This document shows, piece by piece, positions 18,854 through 26,587 of a stretch of 39,190 nt of DNA (positions within the stretch are counted from its first letter, which is position 1; every line of letters starts with the position of its first letter). Source of the stretch: Rosettibacter sp964572725. Its GTDB lineage: Bacteria; Bacteroidota; Ignavibacteria; Ignavibacteriales; Melioribacteraceae. The position numbers and the translations under genes are program-made. Under the pieces are notes generated by a model that was not told the origin of the DNA, ran no database searches, and saw only the letters and a list, made by a program, of their open reading frames with translations. The stretch is taken from NCBI GenBank assembly GCA_964572725.1, contig CAZNFW010000027.1, forward strand, positions 1 to 39,190, in the 5' to 3' direction.

Positions 18854-20608
18854 TTAACCTGTAAAGTAGATATAAGCCATGAGTATGAAAATAATTACTA
18901 ATAAAGAGAAAATAACATCCCATTTATTCCAGCTTGCTCTTGATTCCTTACGATGTTCTTCTGTAACTGTTTGATAAGTTAATCCTGTTATTCTATCATA
19001 CGATGGTTCTTCTGTAGCATAACTAACTACTACCATAACAATTAGACTTATAAGAAATATTAGCAGACTATAGTATTGGAAATAAATATTGTTGACAATC
19101 CACAGAAATGAACCTTCGGAGTAATGAAATCCTTTAATTAATTTTACTGGTGTATCAACAGCAAGTCTAAAAATTCCTAATGCAAAACCAGTATAAAGAG
19201 CAGCCAGACAACCTTTTGCATTCAATCTTTTATGAAATACACCGGCAAAAAATACAACAAAAATTGGCGGAGCTAAATAAGCTTGAACACCCTGAAGATA
19301 ATCATAAAGACCTTTTCCTCCACGAATTACAGGTAACCATAATAATCCGATTAAAACCATAACTGCAGTAGCAACTCTTCCAACCCATACCAATCTTTCC
19401 TGTGATGCATTTGGATGGAGTCGAGAATAAAAATCAATTGTAAATAAAGTTGAGCTTGCATTAAAAGCACCAGCAAGAGAACTCATCAATGCTGCTAAGA
19501 GACCTGCTACTACTATACCTCTTATACCAATTGGCAAAACAGTAGCAACCATTAGAGGGAATGCCTGCTGAGCATTATCTCGAATTATATTTCCATTAGC
19601 ATCAAGTAAAGTTTGTTGAATTGCAGGAATTTTTCCACTGAGTGCAAGCCCGTAACAAATTATTCCGGGAATAATAAAAATAAATACGGGTAACAATTTG
19701 AAGAATGCAGCTGCAATAGTACCCCGGCGAGCTTGAGTTTCATTTGGAGCTGCTAAAACTCTTTGAACAATATACTGGTCTGTAGTCCAGTACCATAATC
19801 CAATTATTGGGGCACAGAACAACATTCCAACCCAGGGATAATTATCATTGAAATACCATGCCATTTTACCTGCTTCTTTTACAGGTGCCCATGTACCTTC
19901 AACGCCATGAGGGACAAGTGGTTTCCACAGATTGAACATTTCAGGAGAGACAATTGCTCTAAGTTCACTCCAACCACCAATAGCCTGCAGTCCAAAAAAT
20001 GTTACTAAGGCAGAACCAATAATTAAAATAATAGTTTGTAAAGCTTCAGTATAAGCAACAGCACTCATTCCACCAAGAATTGTATAAATTCCAGTAACAA
20101 CAATTACGAGTATTGAACCTATCCAGAAACTATCCATGCCCATAAAATTGATATCAGGCAACAAAACAGCAAAAACAACTCCGCCTGCAAAAACACCAAC
20201 TGCAATTTTAGTTAATATATATGCAACCAAAGAAATACCAGAAAGGACAATTCTTGCTTTGGGTGAAAATCTTTTTTCAAGGAATTCAGGCATAGTAAAT
20301 ACTTTTGACCTTAAATAAAAAGGAACCATTATCCATCCTAAAACAAGCAGACACCATGCATGCAGTTCATAATGAGCCATTGCAACACCATCAGTAGCTC
20401 CTGAACCTGCTAAACCAACTAAATGTTCTGAACCAATATTAGAAGCAAAAATTGAAGCCCCAACTATAAACCATCCTAAACTTCTTCCAGCTAAAAAATA
20501 TCCATCAGAGGTTTTCTTTTGTCTTTTTATGACCCACCATGCAAGACCAAGTATTATGGCGAAATAACCGGCTATTACAAGCCAGTCAATTGTGCTGAGT
20601 ACTTCCAT
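18854..20608 (-). CDS. Sodium:solute symporter, SGLT-like sugar transporter
   Basis: About 584 residues with roughly 14 hydrophobic segments. The SSS-family N-terminus is clear: GYFLAGRSLGWFIVGASIFASNIGSEH and GLAGSGATDG resemble Vibrio vSGLT. YWTTDQYIVQRVLAA in the middle is the typical SGLT signature region. It should import a monosaccharide with sodium across the inner membrane; its place between aldose epimerase and ribulokinase points to L-arabinose. An upstream ATG at 20620 is in frame, but ATG 20608 is preferred because the GAGG six bases before it is a good ribosome binding site. The gap to the epimerase stop is about 26 bp. Confidence 0.9.
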   Translation of the reverse strand: MEVLSTIDWLVIAGYFAIILGLAWWVIKRQKKTSDGYFLAGRSLGWFIVGASIFASNIGSEHLVGLAGSGATDGVAMAHYELHAWCLLVLGWIMVPFYLRSKVFTMPEFLEKRFSPKARIVLSGISLVAYILTKIAVGVFAGGVVFAVLLPDINFMGMDSFWIGSILVIVVTGIYTILGGMSAVAYTEALQTIILIIGSALVTFFGLQAIGGWSELRAIVSPEMFNLWKPLVPHGVEGTWAPVKEAGKMAWYFNDNYPWVGMLFCAPIIGLWYWTTDQYIVQRVLAAPNETQARRGTIAAAFFKLLPVFIFIIPGIICYGLALSGKIPAIQQTLLDANGNIIRDNAQQAFPLMVATVLPIGIRGIVVAGLLAALMSSLAGAFNASSTLFTIDFYSRLHPNASQERLVWVGRVATAVMVLIGLLWLPVIRGGKGLYDYLQGVQAYLAPPIFVVFFAGVFHKRLNAKGCLAALYTGFALGIFRLAVDTPVKLIKGFHYSEGSFLWIVNNIYFQYYSLLIFLISLIVMVVVSYATEEPSYDRITGLTYQTVTEEHRKESRASWNKWDVIFSLLVIIFILMAYIYFTG

Positions 20609-20634
20609 ATTTAACCTCATTTATTTTGATGTGA

Positions 20635-21768
20635 TTATTTAACTAAAAATCGATATATAGTTTTCTGTGTATATTTTTCTCTCGGTTTCAAAATTACAGA
20701 TGGGAAATCAGAATGATTTGGTGAATCCGGAAAATGCTGTGTTTCGAGACATAACCCAGTCCTATAATCATATGTTACTCCATTTTTACCTTTTATTGAT
20801 TTATTAAGAAAATTACCAGAATAAAATTGAATTCCAGGTTGGTCTGTTAATACTTCCATTGCTCTGCCACTTACTGGTTCATATAATTCTGCAACTTTTC
20901 TCACTTTACCATTATAATTATTTAATACCCAGTTATGGTCATAACCTTTGCCAAAAATTAATTGTTGATGCTGTTGGTTAATTCTTTCACCAATTTTATG
21001 AAAAGTTTTGAAATCAAATGGAGTGCCTTCAACTCTCATTAATTCACCTGTAGGAATTAGCTGGTCATTAACAGTAGTTATATAATCAGCATCAATATAT
21101 AATTCATGATTTAGAATTGTATTTTCAAAAGAGCCGCTTAAATTAAAATATGAATGATGAGTTGGATTAATAATTGTGGGTTTATCTGTTGTTGCAGAAT
21201 AATCAATAACAATTTCATTATTGTTATTAAGAGTATAAATTACTTCGATTGTTAAGTTACCTGGGTAACCCTGTTCGCCATCTTTACTATGATATATAAG
21301 TTTCAATGACTGCGAACTATCTGTTAATATTGGTTCTGCATTCCATAAAACTTTATTAAAACCTATTGTTCCGCCGTGCAAATGATTTACACCATCATTA
21401 ATTGTCAACTGATATTCAACACCATCTAATTTAAATTTTCCTTTATTAATTCTATTTCCAAATCTGCCTACAATACATCCAAAGTAAGAACTTCCATTAA
21501 TGTAATCTTCAAGATTATCATAACCCATTACAATATCATCAAATTTATTGTTTTTGTCTGGTGTAGTTAATGATACAATCGTAGCTCCATAATTAATAAT
21601 CTTAGCTTCCAAACCATTTTTATTAGTGAGAGTGTAAATAAAAACTTGTTCGCCTGTTGGAAGTGTGCCAAATAATTTTTTTTCAATCATTTTTCCCCTC
21701 GTGTTACTTGTTTGACATGAAAATAAAAAAGTCACAACTACTACTATGCTGATAATCTTCTTAATCAT
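20635..21768 (-). CDS. galM: Aldose 1-epimerase (mutarotase), predicted lipoprotein
   Basis: A 377-residue protein beginning with a lipoprotein signal (VTFLFSCQTS, lipobox cysteine at about residue 18), so it should be tethered in the periplasm rather than cytoplasmic like E. coli GalM. GalM landmarks: GRFGNRINKGKF, DGVNHLHGGTIGFNKVLW, NPTHHSYFNLSG with the catalytic histidine, and LCLETQHFPDSPNH with the catalytic glutamate. It interconverts alpha and beta anomers, which would supply the anomer used by the adjacent symporter after arabinofuranosidase cleavage. It is the first gene of the epimerase-symporter-araB operon. An AAGGGA lies 12 bases before the ATG. The repeat-flanked promoter described separately is directly upstream. 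Confidence 0.92.
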   Translation of the reverse strand: MIKKIISIVVVVTFLFSCQTSNTRGKMIEKKLFGTLPTGEQVFIYTLTNKNGLEAKIINYGATIVSLTTPDKNNKFDDIVMGYDNLEDYINGSSYFGCIVGRFGNRINKGKFKLDGVEYQLTINDGVNHLHGGTIGFNKVLWNAEPILTDSSQSLKLIYHSKDGEQGYPGNLTIEVIYTLNNNNEIVIDYSATTDKPTIINPTHHSYFNLSGSFENTILNHELYIDADYITTVNDQLIPTGELMRVEGTPFDFKTFHKIGERINQQHQQLIFGKGYDHNWVLNNYNGKVRKVAELYEPVSGRAMEVLTDQPGIQFYSGNFLNKSIKGKNGVTYDYRTGLCLETQHFPDSPNHSDFPSVILKPREKYTQKTIYRFLVK

Positions 21769-21809
21769 TTTATTAATTCCCTTTTTATTAATTAAATGAT
21801 ATAAATGAT

Positions 21810-21838
21810 ATATTAGATAAGAATCATAAAGAAACCAA
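21810..21838 (-). promoter_or_regulatory. Candidate promoter of the epimerase-symporter-araB operon
   Basis: Minus strand: TTGGTT (21838-21833), exactly 17 bp, then TAATAT (21815-21810), about 42 bp before the epimerase ATG. The -35 box is poor and is itself the end of the proximal repeat half-site, the arrangement expected for a promoter that needs an AraC/XylS-type activator. Confidence 0.5.
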
Positions 21839-21866
21839 ATTGCGACTTTTAATAACCAATTTACGA
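21833..21866 (-). promoter_or_regulatory. Candidate XylR-type operator: direct repeat with 21-bp spacing
   Basis: On the plus strand, AACCAAATTGCGA (21833-21845) and AACCAATTTACGA (21854-21866) match at 11 of 13 positions and start exactly 21 bp apart, two helical turns. AraC-family proteins bind paired direct half-sites at this spacing, with the proximal one over the -35 box, as here. Binding by the XylR-like protein encoded at 13737-14876 is inferred. Confidence 0.55.
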
Positions 21867-22089
21867 AATTATTTGGAAAGATAAATCATAATTTTAAGTT
21901 GTTCATTCAATATCATGAATAACAAACTAATCATTTGCTCATAAATAAATCTTTGCAATAATAAAATTTTTCTTTGAGAGTTTTTTATAAAACAACAATT
22001 TTATATAAAAACATCTTAGCAAAATTTTTTTGTTGTTTATATAGGAGTAATATTAAAAAAGGTTAATAAAATAGAAATTATCAGATGAA

Positions 22090-22974
22090 TTATATTGTAA
22101 TTTTATTTTTGGGTTTAGGATACCCGCTTTCAATTGGGAGAGAAAAATTTCTGGACCATTCATTCCATGAACCTAAATAATTCTTGACATTTTTAATTCC
22201 TGCAAGCTTCATTGCAATAAACATATTTGAAGTTCTTGCACCTTTGAAGCAATAAATGTATACTGTACTGTCTTCAGTAATGCCCTCTTTCAAAAAAATT
22301 TCTCTCAATTCATCAGGTTCTTTAAAATAAGCGACATAGTTTTTGTGATACATGGTTTGATACCATTCAATCCATTTAGCTCCCGGAATTCTTCCTTTCC
22401 TTGGTGTATAATCAGGTCCATATGGAGAAGAACTTGTTCCTACCCATTCTGCATGGTCACGACAATCTAAAATTATAATGTTTGGATTCGTCAGAGCTTC
22501 TAGCATATTTTCCTGTTCAATAATAATCGAATTATCTAAATTAATTTTGAAAATTTTTTCTTCAACATTAGAAATCTTTCGTGTAACAGGAAAATTTTTA
22601 GCAATCCATGCCTGATAACCGCCATGCAATACATTTACATTTTGATGCCCCAGATGTCTTAGTAAAAAATAACCTCTGCAAGATCTGCCATATCCATTGT
22701 CCATTGCATCTTCATAAACAACAACTCTTTTACTTTCATCAATGCCTGCTTTGCCAAATAATTCGGCAAATTTTTTTCTCATGGCTTCATATCCACCATT
22801 TTCCTTTGTGGATAGATATGTAAATATTTCATAAATATTAATTGCACCGGGTATATGGTCTACAAGATAATCTTCAGGTTCTCTTGTATCAATAATTATT
22901 AAATCCTTATCCCCTAATATTTCATATAACTCTTCAACTTCAATTAAATATTGTTTTTTAATTTCAGAATTCAA
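22090..22974 (-). CDS. Thiosulfate/3-mercaptopyruvate-type sulfurtransferase (two rhodanese domains)
   Basis: A 294-residue cytoplasmic protein with two rhodanese domains. The N-terminal one (about 10-130: IIDTREPEDYLVDHIPGAINIY) is inactive, having no catalytic cysteine in its loop. The C-terminal one (about 150-285: IIILDCRDHAEWVG, GRIPGAKWIEW) carries the active cysteine in VYIYCFKGARTSN. The family moves a sulfane sulfur from thiosulfate or 3-mercaptopyruvate to a thiophilic acceptor. The loop CFKGAR fits neither the typical rhodanese CRKGVT nor the mercaptopyruvate CGSGVT, so the donor cannot be predicted. It starts 75 bp after hisIE with no terminator between, so it may be the last gene of the his transcript; a link to histidine synthesis is not known. 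Confidence 0.88.
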   Translation of the reverse strand: MNSEIKKQYLIEVEELYEILGDKDLIIIDTREPEDYLVDHIPGAINIYEIFTYLSTKENGGYEAMRKKFAELFGKAGIDESKRVVVYEDAMDNGYGRSCRGYFLLRHLGHQNVNVLHGGYQAWIAKNFPVTRKISNVEEKIFKINLDNSIIIEQENMLEALTNPNIIILDCRDHAEWVGTSSSPYGPDYTPRKGRIPGAKWIEWYQTMYHKNYVAYFKEPDELREIFLKEGITEDSTVYIYCFKGARTSNMFIAMKLAGIKNVKNYLGSWNEWSRNFSLPIESGYPKPKNKITI

Positions 22975-23049
22975 TTTAATCTCTCAATAAATTAGAAAGT
23001 AAATTTTTTATAAAATTATCGGAAGTTTAATCGCGGATTTTAACAGGGA

Positions 23050-23667
23050 TTATTTTTTTTGTTTTTGATAATGTCTTTCGATCAGATTATTCAAAACTTC
23101 CTGAAGTTCAATATTTTCTTCGACGAGCATAACCAAGAGATGATAAATTAAATCCGAAACCTCATTTATAATTTCATCTTTATTCTTATTCTTTGCAGCA
23201 ATAATTGTTTCAACAGCTTCTTCTCCAACTTTTTGAATTATTCTGTTCAATCCGCTCTGAAATAATTTAGTCGTGTATGAATTTTCAGGCAATTTTTCTT
23301 TTCTTTCTTTAATTAATTCAAAAAGATATTCCAGAAATTTTGTATTTAATTTTTCATTACCGAAACATGAATAATTTCCAAGATGACATGTTGGCCCATC
23401 TGGTTTAGCAGTTATTAAAAGTGTATCGTTGTCGCAATCAGTTTTGATGTCAATTAAATGCAGATAATTTTTTGATGTTTCACCTTTAGTCCACAATGTT
23501 TTTCTTGTTCTGCTATAAAATGTAACAAGTCTTGTATCAATAGTTTTTTGAAGAGCTTCCTTGTTCATGAATCCAAGCATTAAAACCTGACCGGTAAAAT
23601 TATCAATAACAATAGCTGGAATAAGTCCAGAATTTTTTGAAAAATCAATCGAATTCAAGTCTATCAT
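23050..23667 (-). CDS. hisIE: Bifunctional phosphoribosyl-AMP cyclohydrolase / phosphoribosyl-ATP pyrophosphatase
   Basis: 205 residues. The N-terminal HisI domain (about 1-105) contains VLMLGFMNKEAL, TFYSRTRKTLWTKGETS, and the metal-binding TDCDNDTLL with the later cysteines in GPTCHLGNYSC. The C-terminal HisE domain (about 110-200) contains the KVGEEAVETIIAAKN and NEVSDLIYHLLVML helices that bind magnesium pyrophosphate. It performs steps 2 and 3 of histidine synthesis. It overlaps hisF by 4 bp and is the last his gene of the operon. Confidence 0.95.
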   Translation of the reverse strand: MIDLNSIDFSKNSGLIPAIVIDNFTGQVLMLGFMNKEALQKTIDTRLVTFYSRTRKTLWTKGETSKNYLHLIDIKTDCDNDTLLITAKPDGPTCHLGNYSCFGNEKLNTKFLEYLFELIKERKEKLPENSYTTKLFQSGLNRIIQKVGEEAVETIIAAKNKNKDEIINEVSDLIYHLLVMLVEENIELQEVLNNLIERHYQKQKK

Positions 23668-24419
23668 AGTCTTATGTTTATATTATTTTCTTTTAAATAT
23701 TTTTTCAGTTCATTAATTCTTAGTTCACCATAATGAAATAATCCGGCAGCAAGACAAGCATCAACATTAGCAATTTTAAATGCATCAAGAAAATGTTCTT
23801 TTGAGCCGGCACCTCCACTTGCTATGACAGGAATTGTAACAGCATCAACCACTTTTTTCAAAAATTCAATATCATATCCTTTGCGAGTTCCATCATGATC
23901 CATTGAAGTCAATAAAATTTCTCCTGCTCCAAGTTCATTAACTCTTTTACACCATTTAAGGCCTTCAAGCTGAGTTTCTTCTTTACCTCCTTTAATGAAA
24001 ACTTTTTTTATTCCATTAACCACTTTAACATCAATAGCAGCAACAATTGCCTGCGAGCCAAATTGTTTTGCAGCTTGTGTTATTATATCCGGATTTCTTA
24101 CAATTGATGAGTTAAGTGATACTTTATCTGCACCAGCCTTTAATAATTCTTCAATATTATCAAGAGATGAAATGCCGCCGCCAACAGTAAAAGGAATTCT
24201 TAATACTTTTGCAACATCACGCACAAGTTCTATTAAAGTTTTTCTTTTTTCTTCTGTTGCAGTAATATCAAGAAACACAAGTTCATCTGCACCTTCTTCA
24301 TAATATCTCTGTGACAATTCAACTGCAGAACCTGCATCTTTCAGATTAAGAAAGTTAACTCCTTTAACTACTCTGCCGTTCTTTACATCGAGACATGGTA
24401 TTATGCGTTTAGCTACCAA
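23664..24419 (-). CDS. hisF: Imidazole glycerol phosphate synthase cyclase subunit
   Basis: A 251-residue (beta/alpha)8 barrel. The start KRIIPCLDVKNGRVVKGVNF carries the catalytic Asp of the CLDV motif, and the second catalytic Asp is in TSMDHDGTRKGYD. Phosphate-binding loops are FTVGGGISS and VIASGGAGS. With HisH it turns PRFAR and glutamine-derived ammonia into imidazole glycerol phosphate and AICAR. It overlaps hisA by 11 bp and hisIE by 4 bp, implying translational coupling. Confidence 0.96.
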   Translation of the reverse strand: MVAKRIIPCLDVKNGRVVKGVNFLNLKDAGSAVELSQRYYEEGADELVFLDITATEEKRKTLIELVRDVAKVLRIPFTVGGGISSLDNIEELLKAGADKVSLNSSIVRNPDIITQAAKQFGSQAIVAAIDVKVVNGIKKVFIKGGKEETQLEGLKWCKRVNELGAGEILLTSMDHDGTRKGYDIEFLKKVVDAVTIPVIASGGAGSKEHFLDAFKIANVDACLAAGLFHYGELRINELKKYLKENNINIRL

Positions 24420-25128
24420 TTTTTATTAAGTCCTCCAGTTTAATTTTGTTTTCGTAAATTGCTTTCCCAACAATTACTGCATACAAGTTAATGTTTGAGA
24501 GAACTATAATATCGTGCAAAGAACCAATTCCTCCCGAAGCAATAAGATTTATATCTGGGAATTGAACCAAAATTTTTTCATATAATGCTTTATTTGAACC
24601 ACTAAGTGTTCCATCACGACTAATATCTGTGCATAAAAATGTATTTATTCCATGTCCCAAACAATATTGAATATGTTCGTAAATTGAGATGTCGCTTTCT
24701 TGCGTCCATCCTTTAATAAGTATTTTTTCATTATTTGAATCTATTGCAACAATAAATCTTTCCTTACCAAATTTATCAATTATTTTTTCAAATGTTTTTT
24801 TATCAGTTATAGAAAGAGAACCAATTATAATTTTATCAACTTCAGCACTAATTAATTGCTCGACCTGTTCAAAATTTCTTATTCCTCCCCCAAACTCAAT
24901 TTTCAATTTTGTATTTTCTTTTATCTGCTGAATTATTGGAAGAGTTTTAATTTTTCCATCTACTGAAGCTGCAAGGTCAACAATATGAACCCATTTAAAA
25001 CCTGCGGAATCATATCTTTCGGCAACTTTGAGCGGTGTGGTATCATAGTAAGTTGCCTGATTAAAATCTCCTTTTGTAAGTCGCACTACTTTGTTGTTCA
25101 ATATGTCAATAGCTGGAATGATTAACAT
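24409..25128 (-). CDS. hisA: ProFAR isomerase (phosphoribosylformimino-AICAR-phosphate isomerase)
   Basis: A 239-residue (beta/alpha)8 barrel homologous to HisF. Visible features are the N-terminal catalytic Asp in IIPAIDILNNKVVRLTKG, the second acidic residue in CTDISRDGTLSG, and phosphate loops KIEFGGGIRN and LIASGGIGS. It catalyses the Amadori rearrangement before IGP synthase. It overlaps hisH by 7 bp. The sequence is more diverged than HisF but keeps all landmark motifs. Confidence 0.95.
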   Translation of the reverse strand: MLIIPAIDILNNKVVRLTKGDFNQATYYDTTPLKVAERYDSAGFKWVHIVDLAASVDGKIKTLPIIQQIKENTKLKIEFGGGIRNFEQVEQLISAEVDKIIIGSLSITDKKTFEKIIDKFGKERFIVAIDSNNEKILIKGWTQESDISIYEHIQYCLGHGINTFLCTDISRDGTLSGSNKALYEKILVQFPDINLIASGGIGSLHDIIVLSNINLYAVIVGKAIYENKIKLEDLIKIGS

Positions 25129-25709
25129 TTTTCAATAAAATTTTTTAATACTTTTAATCCATTACTTCCAGATTTTTCAGGATGAAATTGGATTCCATAA
25201 AAATTATCTTTTTCACATGCGGCAGAGAAATCCACATCATAATTTGATTTTGCTACTGTAAAATCATTTAATGGGACATAATATGAATGAGCAAAATAAA
25301 AATATGAGTTGTTTTCAATGCCATCAAAAAGCCTGCTATCTTTAATCACTTCAACTCTGTTCCATCCCATGTGCGGCACTTTTACTCTTGATGTATTAAA
25401 AATTTCTGTGGTAGTATTAATTATTCCCAGACAAGTTACATTTCCTTCTATTGATTTATCACATAATACTTGCATACCAAGACAAATGCCGAGCAAAGGT
25501 TTTTTAATAATTCTAAGCATTGTAAATAAATTCAGAAGATGTAATTTTTTTATTGCAAAAGATGCTTCGCCGACACCCGGAAAAATAATTTTTTCACATT
25601 TCAATAAATCACTTTCTTTATTTGTTACAATGAAATCTGTCGTTATATCACTTAATGCATTAACAACAGATTGAATATTGCCGGCACCATAATCAATTAC
25701 AGCAATCAT
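25122..25709 (-). CDS. hisH: Imidazole glycerol phosphate synthase glutaminase subunit
   Basis: A 195-residue class I glutamine amidotransferase. The start IAVIDYGAGNIQSVVNAL is typical. The catalytic triad is visible: the Cys in LLGICLGMQVLC (near residue 76), and the His and Glu in GIQFHPEKSGSNG near the C-terminus. It supplies ammonia to HisF. It overlaps hisB by 4 bp (ATGA) and hisA by 7 bp. Confidence 0.95.
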   Translation of the reverse strand: MIAVIDYGAGNIQSVVNALSDITTDFIVTNKESDLLKCEKIIFPGVGEASFAIKKLHLLNLFTMLRIIKKPLLGICLGMQVLCDKSIEGNVTCLGIINTTTEIFNTSRVKVPHMGWNRVEVIKDSRLFDGIENNSYFYFAHSYYVPLNDFTVAKSNYDVDFSAACEKDNFYGIQFHPEKSGSNGLKVLKNFIEKC

Positions 25710-26587
25710 AATTTCCCTTTTGTTGATGGCAGTAATCCTTTTGCTCTTGGATCAATTCTACATGCTTCGTTTAATGCTTTAGCAAATGCCTTAAATATTG
25801 ATTCTATTTTATGATGATCATTTTTGCCTTCTGCTTTAATATAAATATTTGCTTTCAATCCAATTGTCAACCCACGAAAAAATTCCTCTGTTAATTCTGT
25901 TGGAAACTCTCCAACTTTTTCTCTATTAAATTTACATTTGAAATTGAGATAACTCCTCCCGCTTAAGTCAATAGCACATTCAGCAACTGAATCATCCATG
26001 GGCAGCATAAAGCCAAATCTTTTAATTCCTTTTTTGTCTCCAAGTGATTTTTTTAAAGCTTCGCCAAGTACAATCCCTGTATCTTCAATTGTATGGTGTT
26101 CATCAACATCTAAATCTCCTTTAACTTTAACAGTTAAATTTATGTTTGCATGACGGGCAATTTGTTCAAGCATATGATTGAAGAATCCAATTCCTGTATC
26201 TACTTCAGCTTTTCCTTCACCGTCAAGTTCAAGTTTAATCGTGATATCTGTTTCTTTTGTTTTCCTGTTAATCTCGGCATAGCGCAACTTCTTAATAATT
26301 TTATCTACTGCTTCTTCAATATTTTTTATTTTGTTTTTGGAAATAACAATTTTATTATCGGAAGGTTTCCCTTCAATTCCAATTTCAATATAATCTTTAT
26401 TACTTTTTACAAGATTAATTTTAATGTCTTCCAGTTTTAAAATATCCAGAACAGTTGAATCAATTTTTTCTTTATCAGCAAAGATTTGAAATGAATATTC
26501 TGATAATTTCTTTAATGAACTTATTAATCCCTTTGAAAATTTGTTTGTTGGATTAAACAGCTCTGAACTTATTAAAACATTTTTCAT
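25706..26587 (-). CDS. hisB: Imidazoleglycerol-phosphate dehydratase with an N-terminal extension
   Basis: 293 residues. Residues ~98-293 are a complete dehydratase: TGIGFFNHMLEQIARH, DEHHTIEDTGIVLGEAL, MDDSVAECAIDLSGRSYL and KNDHHKIESIFKAFAKAL supply the manganese-binding histidines and glutamates. It removes water from IGP to give imidazole acetol phosphate. The first ~95 residues are not part of normal monofunctional HisB (about 195-200 residues). Their order of short strands and helices faintly resembles the HAD phosphatase half of bifunctional HisB, but the DxDxT nucleophile motif is missing (LISSELF near the start). The start is fixed by the ATGA overlap with hisC, so the extension is genuinely translated. 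It is unlikely to be a working histidinol phosphatase. Confidence 0.93.
   Translation of the reverse strand: MKNVLISSELFNPTNKFSKGLISSLKKLSEYSFQIFADKEKIDSTVLDILKLEDIKINLVKSNKDYIEIGIEGKPSDNKIVISKNKIKNIEEAVDKIIKKLRYAEINRKTKETDITIKLELDGEGKAEVDTGIGFFNHMLEQIARHANINLTVKVKGDLDVDEHHTIEDTGIVLGEALKKSLGDKKGIKRFGFMLPMDDSVAECAIDLSGRSYLNFKCKFNREKVGEFPTELTEEFFRGLTIGLKANIYIKAEGKNDHHKIESIFKAFAKALNEACRIDPRAKGLLPSTKGKL

Larger units (their letters stand above)
21769..22089. other. Intergenic region: epimerase operon control region and end of sulfurtransferase unit
   Basis: 321 bp without a supported gene. Bases 21810-21866 hold the candidate promoter and paired half-sites for the epimerase operon. Bases 21987-22040 contain an imperfect AT-rich inverted repeat (ataaaacaacaa with ttgttgtttat) downstream of the sulfurtransferase; it has no U-run and is only a weak terminator candidate. 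Confidence 0.5.

Noticed and set aside
25309..25674. 121-codon plus-strand open frame inside hisH
   Set aside because: Antisense shadow of hisH with no family resemblance.
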